From an uncultured Sulfitobacter sp. (GTDB lineage: Bacteria > Pseudomonadota > Alphaproteobacteria > Rhodobacterales > Rhodobacteraceae), in NCBI RefSeq assembly GCF_947497275.1, contig NZ_CANMFS010000003.1, forward strand, positions 62,001 to 126,000: a stretch of DNA of 64,000 bases, given 5' to 3'. Position numbers and translations under genes: made by a program. Below are positions 1 to 8,850 of this stretch, one piece after another. Below the pieces are notes generated by a model, which was given only the letters and a program-made list of their open reading frames with translations, did not search any database and had not been told where the DNA came from. Within the stretch, counting starts at the first letter, position 1. Each line of letters opens with the position of its first letter.

Positions 1-966
1 CGCAAGCTGAACCTGCGTCAGATCGCTGGCAAAGCTCAGGAAATCGGGGGCGGTGCAGTCCAGCGACGCTTGCAGGCGGTGCCGTTCGCGCAGTCCGAGA
101 CGCCCGCGCCCGACCAGTTCGACCAGCGTATCGCGGCGCAGGGCCATGGCAGGCAGCACATCGCCAAGCAGCGCCTCGATGGCTTCGCCGGGGGTCAGGT
201 CAAGCGTCACCCGCTGCCATGCAAGCGCGCCCACCGATACCGGGGTGACAAGGGGTGGCGCCCTGCGCGCCACGATCTCGACAAGCAGCGCCCGTCCGGT
301 CTGCGGGTGCTTGAAGCTGTCCGGTTCGGGTGTGCCGCTGTACCAGGTGTTGGCGGTGACACGGATCTGGCCGTGCCAGTCGCCCAAACCCAGATAATCA
401 AGATCCGCCTGCGCCGCACGATCCGGCGCGATGATCCCCGATGGCCCATCGGGTGCGGCGCTGCCCGCAGCAGCGAAATCATGAATGCCGCCGTGTCCCA
501 ACCCGATACGGACCAGCCCTTCGGGCGTCGGCTGATCCATGTCTGCGGTAAGGTCGCGACCGGGATTGCGGGCCGTGCACGGCGCGGCAAGGATCGCGGC
601 CCCCGCGACGATAACCGGCACAGGCTCGAGCAAGAGGAGCACGTTGTCGGGTTTATCGCGCGCAACCGTCTGCCAAAGCTCGGTCACGGCAAGGCTATCG
701 TGATTGCCGGGCATAATCATCCACTTCAGATCCGGTGCCTGTGCCATCGCATTGAGCGCCTGACGCGTCACGGTCGGCGCAGGGGTTTCCTGATCGAAGG
801 TGTCACCGGCGAGCAGAATCGTCTCCGCCCCGCCCTCGCGCGCCGCCTGCGCCAGTCGCTGCAACGCGCCATGACGTGCCTGCCGCAAGCGCCCCCGCAC
901 ATCCTCTGCGTGACGGCCGAAGGGTTTGCCCAGATGGAGGTCCGAGGCATGAAGGAAACGGAACAT
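1..966 (-). CDS. Metallophosphoesterase, SbcD/YhaO-like DNA repair exonuclease (3' end cut off by the window)
   Basis: Read on the minus strand, the frame from an ATG at 966 stays open to base 1, so about 322 residues are visible and the C-terminus is outside the window. The protein opens with FRFLHASDLHLG and continues with GDTFD and GNHD. These are the metal-binding motifs of calcineurin-like phosphoesterases, in the order used by SbcD, Mre11 and YhaO nucleases. Family members act on DNA ends with an SbcC/YhaN-type ATPase, which would be expected just beyond the left edge; that partner is not visible. An in-frame GTG at 972 is an alternative start. No clear ribosome-binding site was found. 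The fold is certain; the exact substrate is inferred. Confidence 0.8.
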   Translation of the reverse strand, partial: MFRFLHASDLHLGKPFGRHAEDVRGRLRQARHGALQRLAQAAREGGAETILLAGDTFDQETPAPTVTRQALNAMAQAPDLKWMIMPGNHDSLAVTELWQTVARDKPDNVLLLLEPVPVIVAGAAILAAPCTARNPGRDLTADMDQPTPEGLVRIGLGHGGIHDFAAAGSAAPDGPSGIIAPDRAAQADLDYLGLGDWHGQIRVTANTWYSGTPEPDSFKHPQTGRALLVEIVARRAPPLVTPVSVGALAWQRVTLDLTPGEAIEALLGDVLPAMALRRDTLVELVGRGRLGLRERHRLQASLDCTAPDFLSFASDLTQVQLA

Positions 967-1137
967 GAACACGCTCGCTCTGCGGATGTGGAAGAACGCA
1001 GTCTGCTGGTCGCATAACGGAGGGTCAAGCGGCGAATGCGCACCCGGTCGAAGATAAAAAGAATGCGACGATGAACCAATCAGCGCCCCGCGGCGTTATG
1101 TCCCAACGTCATTTCCTTCCTGGATCGGAGCTTACAC

Positions 1138-2235
1138 TTGGAAGACATCAAATCGATCCGCCGCTCGCTGCAGCTACTTTGTGTCATCGCCTGTTTTGTA
1201 ACCGCTTATTTCGCCAAGGACCTCATCCTGCCTGTTCTGCTCGGGGTGCTTCTGGCGCTCACGCTCAGCCCGGTCAGCCGGAGCCTCGGCCGCATGGGTA
1301 TTCCAAGCGGCGTATCGGCAGTCATTCTCGTTGGACTGTCAGGTATTGTGGCCCTGCTGCTCCTGGGCGTCTCCGCAGGCACCGTTGCGATGTGGTCGGA
1401 CGAGTTGCCAGGCATGGGCGCGGAAATACAGCGGAAGCTGAGCACGATGTCCGACACCGTCGAGACGATGCGCCGCGCGACAGAAGAAGTCGAGAAGATC
1501 GGCGAAGGCAACAACGCACCGCCGGAGGTGATCGTCAAGCAACCCGGCCTTCTCGACAGTGCGATGAGCAGTGGCATGCGGCTGGGCGGAACGTTGGCTG
1601 TGACCTTGGTGCTGGCCCTTTTTCTTCTGGCGTCGGGAAATCTGTTCTATGTCAAGCTTGTACAGTCGTTCCAGACGATCACCGGCAAAAAGCGCGCACT
1701 TTCGGCAGTATATGACGTAGAAAAGAGAGTGTCGCGGTATCTGCTGACAATCACTTTGATCAACGCGTGTCTGGGTTTGTGCGTCGGCGGTTTCTTATGG
1801 GCCCTCGGTCTGCCCGGCGCACATATCATTGGTGTGGCGGCGTTCTTGCTTAATTTCCTGCCCTATATCGGGGCCGTTGTCGGGGCGGTCATTGCCGGTG
1901 CCTATGCGCTGATCACGTTCGATGCGGTCGGTTTCGCATTGTTGGCACCCGCAGGTTACATGACACTGAGCGCGATTGAGGGACAGTTCATCACCCCCTG
2001 GCTCGTGGGCCGACGGCTGGAGCTCAACACCGTGGCCGTTTTCCTTACGGTGGTGTTCTGGGGTTGGCTCTGGGGCATCCCCGGCGCGCTGATCGCGGTT
2101 CCGTTTCTCGTGGTATTCAAGGTCGTGTGTGAAAACGTCGAAGCGTTGCAGATCTTTGGTCACTTCCTCGGCAGCTCTTCCGACGAAACCCAAACGAACG
2201 GTGAGAATGGCGGTGCGGAAAAGGGCGCGGCCTGA
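1138..2235 (+). CDS. AI-2E family transporter (PerM/UPF0118 permease)
   Basis: A 365-residue integral membrane protein with two N-terminal hydrophobic segments, a soluble stretch around residues 85-140, and a hydrophobic C-terminal half containing NFLPYIGAVVGA and the EGQFITPWLVGRRLELN signature of the AI-2E exporter family. The family includes autoinducer-2 exporters and Na+/H+ antiporters, so the substrate cannot be named here. The start is a TTG at 1138, supported by a GGAG box at 1127-1130 with seven bases between. The gene stands alone and converges on dctM downstream. Confidence 0.85.
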   Translation: MEDIKSIRRSLQLLCVIACFVTAYFAKDLILPVLLGVLLALTLSPVSRSLGRMGIPSGVSAVILVGLSGIVALLLLGVSAGTVAMWSDELPGMGAEIQRKLSTMSDTVETMRRATEEVEKIGEGNNAPPEVIVKQPGLLDSAMSSGMRLGGTLAVTLVLALFLLASGNLFYVKLVQSFQTITGKKRALSAVYDVEKRVSRYLLTITLINACLGLCVGGFLWALGLPGAHIIGVAAFLLNFLPYIGAVVGAVIAGAYALITFDAVGFALLAPAGYMTLSAIEGQFITPWLVGRRLELNTVAVFLTVVFWGWLWGIPGALIAVPFLVVFKVVCENVEALQIFGHFLGSSSDETQTNGENGGAEKGAA

Positions 2236-2253
2236 TCACCGCGCCCCAATGGG

Positions 2254-3654
2254 TCAACTCGCCAGGGATGGCAGCCAAAGCACGATTGACGGGAACGCCA
2301 CAAGAAGCGCTATTGTCACCGCGTCAGCGACAAAAAAGGGCGTGACGCCTTTGAAAACGTCCTGAACGCTCAGGTCGTCGCGCACACCGGCGACAACGAA
2401 GCAGTTCAAACCGATCGGTGGTGTGATCAGGCAAAATTCTGCCATCTTCACGACAAGGATACCGAACCAGATGGCACACATCTGTCCCGACATACCGAAG
2501 GCCGAATCCGCCGCTGCGACTGTTTCACCGCCGTTCAATGCCATGACTGCCGGGTACACCACCGGCAGGGTCAGCAGCAGCATACCGATGGCGTCCATGA
2601 ACATGCCCAGCACCGCGTAAGCCAGAAGAATGCAGATCAGGATGATCATCGGCGATGTTTCGAGCGAAGTGATCCAGTCCGCGAAAGCCGCCGGCAATTC
2701 GGCAAAACCGAGAAACCGGACATAGATCAGCACACCCCAGATGATCGTGAAGATCATCACCGTCAGCTTGGCGGTCTCCAGCAATGCGTCCCTGAGCTGG
2801 CTCAGTCCCATGCCGCGCCACAGCGCCATCAGGAAGACGATGAACGCACCGATGGCACCGCCCTCCGTCGGGGTGCCCCACGCATCGCCGAACGGGTTGT
2901 AGACGAAGAAGATGATAATCACGACCACGGCGAGAATGGGCAATGCGGGGGGAAGGCTCGCGAACCGCTCCTTCCAGCTGAAACCGGTCACCGGCGGACC
3001 GACGTTTTTCCAGATCACCGCGATACCGATGATCAGACCGGCGTAGACAATGGCCGAGAACATGCCCGGAATGAACCCGGCGAGCAGCAGCATACCCACG
3101 TCCTGCTCCACGATAATCGCATAGATCACGAGGATCGCAGACGGCGGGATCAGGGAAGCGAGCGTGCCGCCAGCGGCCACGACGCCTGCGGCGAATTGCT
3201 TGTTATAGCCGACTTTCAACATTTCGGGGATTGCGATGCGGGCGAATACGGCCGCCGTGGCAACGGATGCCCCCGACACGGCGGCAAACCCGGCGGTGGC
3301 GAACACCGTCGCCACGGCAAGACCGCCTGGCACCCATGCGATCCAGCGTTTGGCCGCTTCGAACAGTGCCGTCGTCAGCTTTGCGTAGTAGGCGAGATAG
3401 CCAATCAGGATAAACACGGGGATCAGGCTCAGCACTTGTGCGCTGACCTTTGAATGGGGGGTCAGCCCTGCGATCTTGGTCGAGATTTCGACTGCTTTCC
3501 AGAACCGCGCGGGATCATAGTCGAACCCGTTCCAACGCAGCCAAATCAACCCGACATAGCCCGCCAGTCCGGCGGCAAAGGCCACCCGCATCCCCAGCAC
3601 CACCATCACGAGCATGCCGCCGGAGACGTAGATACCGATTTCGATAGGTTCCAT
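2254..3654 (-). CDS. dctM: TRAP transporter large permease subunit DctM
   Basis: 466 residues, almost entirely hydrophobic, with about twelve predicted membrane segments and typical DctM features such as GGTLASLIPPS, GAIGAFIVF and the C-terminal CLITPPIGLNCFVV. This is the sodium-driven membrane component of a tripartite ATP-independent periplasmic transporter, working with DctQ and the periplasmic DctP. Its ATG shares one base with the dctQ stop codon (TGATG at 3656-3652), so the two are translationally coupled. The operon order is dctP-dctQ-dctM on the minus strand. The substrate, probably a carboxylate, is not determined by sequence. Confidence 0.93.
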   Translation of the reverse strand: MEPIEIGIYVSGGMLVMVVLGMRVAFAAGLAGYVGLIWLRWNGFDYDPARFWKAVEISTKIAGLTPHSKVSAQVLSLIPVFILIGYLAYYAKLTTALFEAAKRWIAWVPGGLAVATVFATAGFAAVSGASVATAAVFARIAIPEMLKVGYNKQFAAGVVAAGGTLASLIPPSAILVIYAIIVEQDVGMLLLAGFIPGMFSAIVYAGLIIGIAVIWKNVGPPVTGFSWKERFASLPPALPILAVVVIIIFFVYNPFGDAWGTPTEGGAIGAFIVFLMALWRGMGLSQLRDALLETAKLTVMIFTIIWGVLIYVRFLGFAELPAAFADWITSLETSPMIILICILLAYAVLGMFMDAIGMLLLTLPVVYPAVMALNGGETVAAADSAFGMSGQMCAIWFGILVVKMAEFCLITPPIGLNCFVVAGVRDDLSVQDVFKGVTPFFVADAVTIALLVAFPSIVLWLPSLAS

Positions 3655-4283
3655 CAGTCAGCCCCTTCCAGTGCCTTGGCCTCGGCCATCGCCTGCTCGG
3701 CCACGCTCAGTGTGAGCGGCACGGCAACCGGGTTTTCAAGACCGAGCACCAGCGCGCGCGCATAGCCCCACGATTGCAGGATCAGACGCAGCACCAGCAC
3801 TGCAAAGGCGATCGGCACCACCAGTTTCGATGGCCAGATCGGCAAATTGATGTCGATGGAGCTGTCGCGCGAACAATAAGGCCGCGCGCAATCGAACGAG
3901 CGGTCGAAATGGTCCCAGGCACCGGACGTCAGCGCCACGATAAGCACCAGCATCAGCAGAACCGAGATCAGTTCGAACAACCACAGGACCCGACCAGACA
4001 GCTTGCTGACCACCATGTCCATGCGGATATGAGTGCCGTCGCGCTGGACGTAGGAGATGCCCATGATCGCGATGATCGGCATCGCAGCTTCGATATAGTC
4101 GATGTATCCCATCAGGGGGCTGCCAAAGAACTTGCGTCCGATGACCGAGTAGGCCGCCAGAAACATCAGTGAAAAAATCGCAAGCCCGCTGAGCAGCGCA
4201 CAAAAGCGCTCCACCGGGAGAAGTGCGCGGTCGAGCTTGCTCAGGATGCTGGAATCTTCCAGTACCGCTGCCGATCCTGCCAT
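3654..4283 (-). CDS. dctQ: TRAP transporter small permease subunit DctQ
   Basis: 209 residues with about four hydrophobic segments, including ALLSGLAIFSLMFLAAYSVIGRK and IAIMGISYVQRDGTHIRMDM, which match the DctQ family core. A hydrophilic loop with several acidic and cysteine residues lies around residues 120-150, before the last helices. DctQ bridges DctM and the substrate-loaded DctP in the inner membrane. It sits between dctP (104-base gap containing a hairpin) and dctM (one-base overlap), so the permease pair is made as a unit. Confidence 0.88.
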   Translation of the reverse strand: MAGSAAVLEDSSILSKLDRALLPVERFCALLSGLAIFSLMFLAAYSVIGRKFFGSPLMGYIDYIEAAMPIIAIMGISYVQRDGTHIRMDMVVSKLSGRVLWLFELISVLLMLVLIVALTSGAWDHFDRSFDCARPYCSRDSSIDINLPIWPSKLVVPIAFAVLVLRLILQSWGYARALVLGLENPVAVPLTLSVAEQAMAEAKALEGAD

Positions 4284-4315
4284 GACGGCTGTCCCCTCTT
4301 TTTATGTGTGTGAAA

Positions 4316-4339
4316 AGGTGCGTGGGCCTCCACGCACCT
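4316..4339 (-). terminator. Intra-operon stem-loop between dctP and dctQ
   Basis: A perfect 10-bp inverted repeat (AGGTGCGTGG / CCACGCACCT) with a four-base loop lies in the dctP-dctQ gap. On the minus-strand transcript it is followed by TTTT. Such hairpins downstream of binding-protein genes commonly act as partial terminators or mRNA stabilisers that favour the binding protein over the permeases. The structure is seen directly; the attenuation role is inferred. Confidence 0.65.
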
Positions 4340-4387
4340 CTCTTTGGATCCGCGTCTGGCAGGGAGTGTCCCCCGCCGCACCCGGGA

Positions 4388-5404
4388 TCAGCTGCCGCTT
4401 TTCGCGTCGGCGAGCGTCTTGACCATCAGGTCATACAACTCCTGACCCGGAATCCCTTGCGCTTCCATGTCCGCGATCCACTTTTTCTGGATCGGCTCAC
4501 CTGCCGTCACGCGGAATTCCTCGATGACTTCGGGAGAGATCGTAACCTTCTCGACGCCCTTCTCTTCGAGCACGGTATCCCAGCGCTTTAGCAATTCGCC
4601 ATAGTTTGCGAGATAATGATCGATCGCTTCATCGACGGACCCGTCGAGCGCTTCACGCTCGGAATCCGACAGGCTTTCGTAGGCGTCGAGGTTCACGACA
4701 ATGGGGCAATTCACCGTGCCGGGGTTCAGGTTGGCGGTCCACCAGTCGGCCTCGTTGATGGTGCCGAACGAAAGGTGCGCGTGTTGCGCGAAGGCGACTG
4801 TATCGACGACTCCCGACTCCATCGCCTGGAACGCTTCGGAAGATGTCACGGAGGTTGGCACCGCGCCCACCGATTCGAACGCATTGCCGATGCCACCTGT
4901 GGCCCGTACCCGCATGCCCTCGAATTCAGCAAGCTCGTCACGCGGTTCGCCGGTGCCTACGATGTTGTACTGTGGCATGGGCGACGTCATCAGCAGCTTG
5001 GCATTCCACTGGGCCATTTCCTCGGCGGCAGCGGGGTGCGCATAGATCGCGCGAGATACCGCGACTTCCTGTTCGAGGTTCTCAACGCCCATGAACGGCA
5101 GTTCAAGAACGGTGATCACTCGGTTCTTGTCGGCGTGGTAGCCCGCACAGAATTGCGCCATCTCGAAGGCACCGATTGAAATACCATCGAGATTTTCGGT
5201 GTTCTTGGACAGACCACCGTAGCTGACGTTAATGGTGAATTCGCCGTCGGTTTTTTCCGACACCAATTCTGCGATTTTTTCGACATGCTCTGTAAAGGCG
5301 CGGCGTTTGCCCCAGACGGACGCATTCCATTCGGTCGCGGCGGCCTCGGTTACAAATGCAAGGCTCAGGGCGCAGACAGCTGCACCGCTCAGGTATTTGG
5401 ACAT
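4388..5404 (-). CDS. dctP: TRAP transporter substrate-binding protein DctP
   Basis: 338 residues starting with a Sec signal peptide (SKYLSGAAVCALSLAFVTEAAA, probable cleavage after residue 24). The mature protein has the DctP/SBP_bac_7 pattern: an N-terminal lobe, the conserved segment EFEGMRVRATGG near residue 165 that contains the carboxylate-binding arginine, and MESGVVDTVAF. It captures substrate in the periplasm and delivers it to DctQM. It is first in the operon. A GGGAGAAAT stretch lies just upstream of the ATG on the minus strand. Many relatives bind C4-dicarboxylates or other organic acids, but the ligand here is unknown. Confidence 0.92.
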   Translation of the reverse strand: MSKYLSGAAVCALSLAFVTEAAATEWNASVWGKRRAFTEHVEKIAELVSEKTDGEFTINVSYGGLSKNTENLDGISIGAFEMAQFCAGYHADKNRVITVLELPFMGVENLEQEVAVSRAIYAHPAAAEEMAQWNAKLLMTSPMPQYNIVGTGEPRDELAEFEGMRVRATGGIGNAFESVGAVPTSVTSSEAFQAMESGVVDTVAFAQHAHLSFGTINEADWWTANLNPGTVNCPIVVNLDAYESLSDSEREALDGSVDEAIDHYLANYGELLKRWDTVLEEKGVEKVTISPEVIEEFRVTAGEPIQKKWIADMEAQGIPGQELYDLMVKTLADAKSGS

Positions 5405-6055
5405 TGATTTCTCCCGTTATGCGCGCCATCCTCCGGGCGCTTGCCGATAACGCTAACGCGCAGGTATCGGGGTGCCAAGCTTTTTTGCCCCGAACCGCTA
5501 TACAAGAGGTCAACCTTGCGACGCTTGATCTCCATCATGCCGAATTGTATCCCGGTGTCCGCCACATTCACCACGTTGTAACGCAGGACGTTTTTGCGGT
5601 TATGGGTGGTCTGGGGGCGATCTCAGCGCGCTTTATCACGCCATTGGAATGTTCAATCAGCATGACGGAGGGTTTCAGCCTCGTGACGGCGTAATTTATC
5701 GCATGCCTGTGCCATCCGGCCTAATGCCGGGTGCAACGTCAAAGCGGGTCACGCACAGGTGCGCATCGTTGGCGCTCTTTGCGGCGGTGGCGGCGGGTCG
5801 CGCATCGCTGCACTGCGTACAGGCAAATGCGGGGCAGATGGTGGGATTCTGACCCACTCGACCCGCCCCGCAATAAGACCGGCGCGGTCATAATTTACAA
5901 ATATCACAGGTTTGCGGGAAATATCTTTACAGAAGGCGGGGCCAGAACGGGCGTTGAATGTTCCCTTCCGTAGCGGAAATTCGTAAACTGCCGTGAATTC
6001 CGGTCAAGTCGCGCAATTTTAAGACGCTAGACCGCTCATGGAGGAGACCCACCCG
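5405..6055. other. Long non-coding stretch between divergent dctP and acs
   Basis: About 650 bases with no convincing gene. Two short overlapping open frames on the plus strand (5356-5694 and 5649-5852) have no recognisable motifs or good ribosome-binding sites. A small inverted repeat (CATCCGGC...GCCGGGTG, around 5712-5730) is visible. The right part, about 5880-6040, is AT-richer and probably holds the acs promoter. The size and divergent arrangement suggest regulated promoters for both carbon-source operons, but no specific operator was recognised. Confidence 0.5.
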
Positions 6056-8008
6056 ATGTCAGACACCGCCAAAACCTATCCGCCCAGTGACGAGACGGTC
6101 GCACGCGCCCATGTGGACGCCGCCCGATATGACGCGATGTATGACGCGTCGATCAAGGATCCGGTGGCGTTCTGGAAAGAGCAAGGCGCACGCGTCGACT
6201 GGATGAAGCCGTTCAGCCAGGTCAAGGACGTCGATTTCACCTTGGGCAACGTCAACATCAACTGGTACGCCGACGGAGAATTGAACGTATCGGCCAATTG
6301 TATCGACCGGCACCTTGAGGCGCGCGGCGACCAGACAGCGATTATCTGGGAACCCGACAATCCCGATGAGGCCGCGCAGCACATCACATACAAGGATCTG
6401 CACGCCGGTACCTGCAAGATGGCAAACATCCTCAAGGATCTCGGTGTCGGCAAGGGCGACCGCGTCATTATCTATATGCCGATGATCCCCGAAGCGGCCT
6501 TTGCGATGCTGGCCTGTGCGCGGATCGGTGCGATTCATTCGATCGTTTTCGCGGGCTTCTCCCCCGATGCGTTGGCAGCGCGGGTTAACGGTTGTGATGC
6601 GAAGGTCGTAATCACCGCCGACCACGCGCCGCGCGGGGGGAGGGCGACACCTCTCAAGACGAACGCCGATCAGGCCCTTCTGCATTGCAGCGACAAGGTA
6701 AAATGCCTTGTGGTAAAGCGGACCGGCGGCCAGACCACATGGACCGAAGGCCGCGATTACGACTATAACGCGCTGGCAAAAGAGGCGTCGGGCGACTGCG
6801 CGCCCGAAGCGATGAATGCCGAAGATCCGTTGTTCATTCTCTATACTTCAGGCTCCACCGGACAACCCAAGGGCGTCGTTCACAGCACCGGCGGCTACCT
6901 CGTCTTCGCGGCGATGACCCATGAAATCACCTTTGATTATCACGAAGGCGATATCTACTGGTGCACGGCGGACGTCGGTTGGGTCACAGGCCACAGCTAT
7001 ATTGTCTACGGCCCACTTGCGAATGGGGCGACGACGCTGATGTTCGAAGGCGTGCCGACCTATCCCGACGCCTCGCGCTTCTGGCAGGTTTGCGAAAAAC
7101 ACAAGGTGACGCAGTTCTACACTGCGCCAACGGCGATCCGTGCCCTCATGGGTCAGGGCAATGATTTCGTAACGGGATGCGATTTGTCTTCGGTGCGTCT
7201 TTTGGGCACGGTCGGCGAGCCGATCAATCCCGAAGCGTGGAACTGGTATAACGACGTTGTCGGTGGCGGCCGCTGCCCGATCGTGGATACCTGGTGGCAG
7301 ACGGAAACCGGCGGGCACCTGATGACCCCCCTGCCCGGCGCGCATGCGACCAAACCGGGATCGGCGATGAAGCCGTTCTTTGGCATCGAGCCTGTCGTGC
7401 TGGAACCAACCAGCGCCGAAGTGCTGGAGGGTAACCCCGTCGAAGGCGTGCTGTGCATTGCCGACAGCTGGCCCGGACAGATGCGCACCGTCTGGGGCGA
7501 TCACGAGCGGTTCGAAAAAACCTATTTTTCCGATTATCCCGGCTATTACTTCACCGGCGACGGCTGCAAACGCGATGCGGACGGCGACTACTGGATCACG
7601 GGACGCGTGGACGATGTGATCAACGTATCGGGCCACCGCATGGGCACTGCCGAGGTCGAAAGCGCGCTGGTCGCGCATGCAAAGGTCGCCGAAGCGGCTG
7701 TGGTCGGATACCCGCACGAGATCAAGGGACAGGGCATCTATTGCTATGTCACGCTGATGAGCGGTGAGGAGCCGACCGAAGAGCTGCGCAAGGAGCTGCG
7801 CGACTGGGTGCGTACTGAAATCGGACCGATCGCCTCTCCCGATCTGATCCAGTGGTCACCCGGCCTGCCCAAGACGCGCTCTGGCAAGATCATGCGCCGT
7901 ATTCTGCGCAAAATTGCGGAGAACGATTACGGCACACTCGGGGATACTTCGACACTTGCGGAACCTGCCGTCGTGGATGATCTGATCGACAACCGCATGA
8001 ACCGCTGA
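6056..8008 (+). CDS. acs: Acetyl-CoA synthetase
   Basis: 650 residues, the usual length of AMP-forming acetate-CoA ligase. It activates acetate to acetyl-CoA through acetyl-AMP. Motifs include the adenylate-forming P-loop [37 protein letters not shown], the [21 protein letters not shown] hinge, and the C-terminal [10 protein letters not shown] with the acetylatable catalytic lysine. The ATG at 6056 is preferred over one at 6038 because GGAGGAG (6040-6046) lies nine bases upstream of it. The gene is monocistronic and ends at a strong hairpin. Acetylation of the lysine is a known control in this family and is not visible in DNA. Confidence 0.97.
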   Translation: MSDTAKTYPPSDETVARAHVDAARYDAMYDASIKDPVAFWKEQGARVDWMKPFSQVKDVDFTLGNVNINWYADGELNVSANCIDRHLEARGDQTAIIWEPDNPDEAAQHITYKDLHAGTCKMANILKDLGVGKGDRVIIYMPMIPEAAFAMLACARIGAIHSIVFAGFSPDALAARVNGCDAKVVITADHAPRGGRATPLKTNADQALLHCSDKVKCLVVKRTGGQTTWTEGRDYDYNALAKEASGDCAPEAMNAEDPLFILYTSGSTGQPKGVVHSTGGYLVFAAMTHEITFDYHEGDIYWCTADVGWVTGHSYIVYGPLANGATTLMFEGVPTYPDASRFWQVCEKHKVTQFYTAPTAIRALMGQGNDFVTGCDLSSVRLLGTVGEPINPEAWNWYNDVVGGGRCPIVDTWWQTETGGHLMTPLPGAHATKPGSAMKPFFGIEPVVLEPTSAEVLEGNPVEGVLCIADSWPGQMRTVWGDHERFEKTYFSDYPGYYFTGDGCKRDADGDYWITGRVDDVINVSGHRMGTAEVESALVAHAKVAEAAVVGYPHEIKGQGIYCYVTLMSGEEPTEELRKELRDWVRTEIGPIASPDLIQWSPGLPKTRSGKIMRRILRKIAENDYGTLGDTSTLAEPAVVDDLIDNRMNR

Positions 8009-8024
8009 AGCAGTCAAATTATGG

Positions 8025-8060
8025 CAACAAAGGGCGCTCCGTCTGGAGCGCCCTTTGTTG
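8025..8060 (+). terminator. Strong hairpin terminator of acs
   Basis: A perfect 16-bp inverted repeat (CAACAAAGGGCGCTCC, loop GTCT, then its exact complement) starts 17 bases after the acs stop codon. The distal arm contains a CCCTTTG T-tract. The stem is long and GC-rich. No gene follows within 270 bases. Confidence 0.88.
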
Positions 8061-8337
8061 CTTGGCGACACCCTTTTCCGGTTTCGCGCGCACTCCGGCG
8101 CCATTCTATCTGCGCCATGCAGACCTATCGCTCAACCACGCAGAGGCGAATACTCCGCGATAGCGCCGCCGGGTAGGGGTTGCCCGCGCGTCGTCGGTCT
8201 CTCCTTTCGGATAGCCACTTTCTTTTTGCGCGTGCGCGCTATCTCACGTCACGCGCGTGGCGACCACGGCACAAGCCTCCGTTTATGGCCTGCGGCGCTC
8301 TGGACAAACACCGCGGTGCATGGCACCGCTCGGCCTC
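8061..8337. other. Intergenic stretch between the acs terminator and the flavin reductase gene
   Basis: About 277 bases with no supported gene or recognised motif. An upstream extension of the reductase frame to 8257 exists but adds no conserved residues. A promoter for the reductase is presumed here but cannot be pinpointed. Confidence 0.4.
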
Positions 8338-8850
8338 ATGGAGACAGAATTGCCAAGCTTTATCCCAGACACCGACAACACGGACGACCTGCGCCGGGCG
8401 TTCGGCCAGTTCGGCACCGGTGTCACGCTTGTGACGACCCAGACTGCGGTCGGCCCGCTGGGCATGACGGCGAACTCGTTCTCGTCCGTTTCGCTTGATC
8501 CCGCGCTTGTGCTGTGGTCGGCGGCATGCAGTTCAAAGCGCCACGACATCTTCGCAGAAGCCACGCAGTTTTGCATCCACATCCTTGGATCCGACCAGAT
8601 TGATATTGCCAACCATTTTGCCCTGCGCGGTGATGGATTTGATGAACATGATTGGGTCGCCGGACCAAACGGTGCTCCGACGATGCGCGGCTGCCTCGCG
8701 ACATTCCACTGTGACACGCATGCCATTTATCCTGCCGGCGATCATTCGATCATCGTTGGAAAAGTCACCCAAGCCGCCGTGCACAGCACACAGCGGGATG
8801 GATTGATGTTCGACCGAGGTCGGTTTGGCCGGTTTCGCGCGGATCAATAG
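8338..8850 (+). CDS. Flavin reductase family protein (FMN-binding split barrel)
   Basis: 170 residues. The segment LRRAFGQFGTGVTLVTT, then GMTANSFSSVSLDPALVLW and the ending DRGRFGRF, are typical of the flavin-reductase-like domain. Proteins of this family supply reduced FMN to two-component monooxygenases or act as small NAD(P)H:flavin oxidoreductases. The ATG at 8338 is chosen because homology begins shortly after it. No monooxygenase partner is adjacent, so the physiological role is open. The 3' end overlaps the convergent tamB by seven bases. Confidence 0.85.
   Translation: METELPSFIPDTDNTDDLRRAFGQFGTGVTLVTTQTAVGPLGMTANSFSSVSLDPALVLWSAACSSKRHDIFAEATQFCIHILGSDQIDIANHFALRGDGFDEHDWVAGPNGAPTMRGCLATFHCDTHAIYPAGDHSIIVGKVTQAAVHSTQRDGLMFDRGRFGRFRADQ

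Noticed and set aside
70-1017. Long open frame of 315 codons on the plus strand
   Set aside because: Its opposite strand encodes the metallophosphoesterase with all catalytic motifs; the plus frame has no recognisable content and arises from high GC.
5356-5852. Two overlapping short frames upstream of acs that might be a broken gene
   Set aside because: No recognisable family and no ribosome-binding site; listed as non-coding instead.
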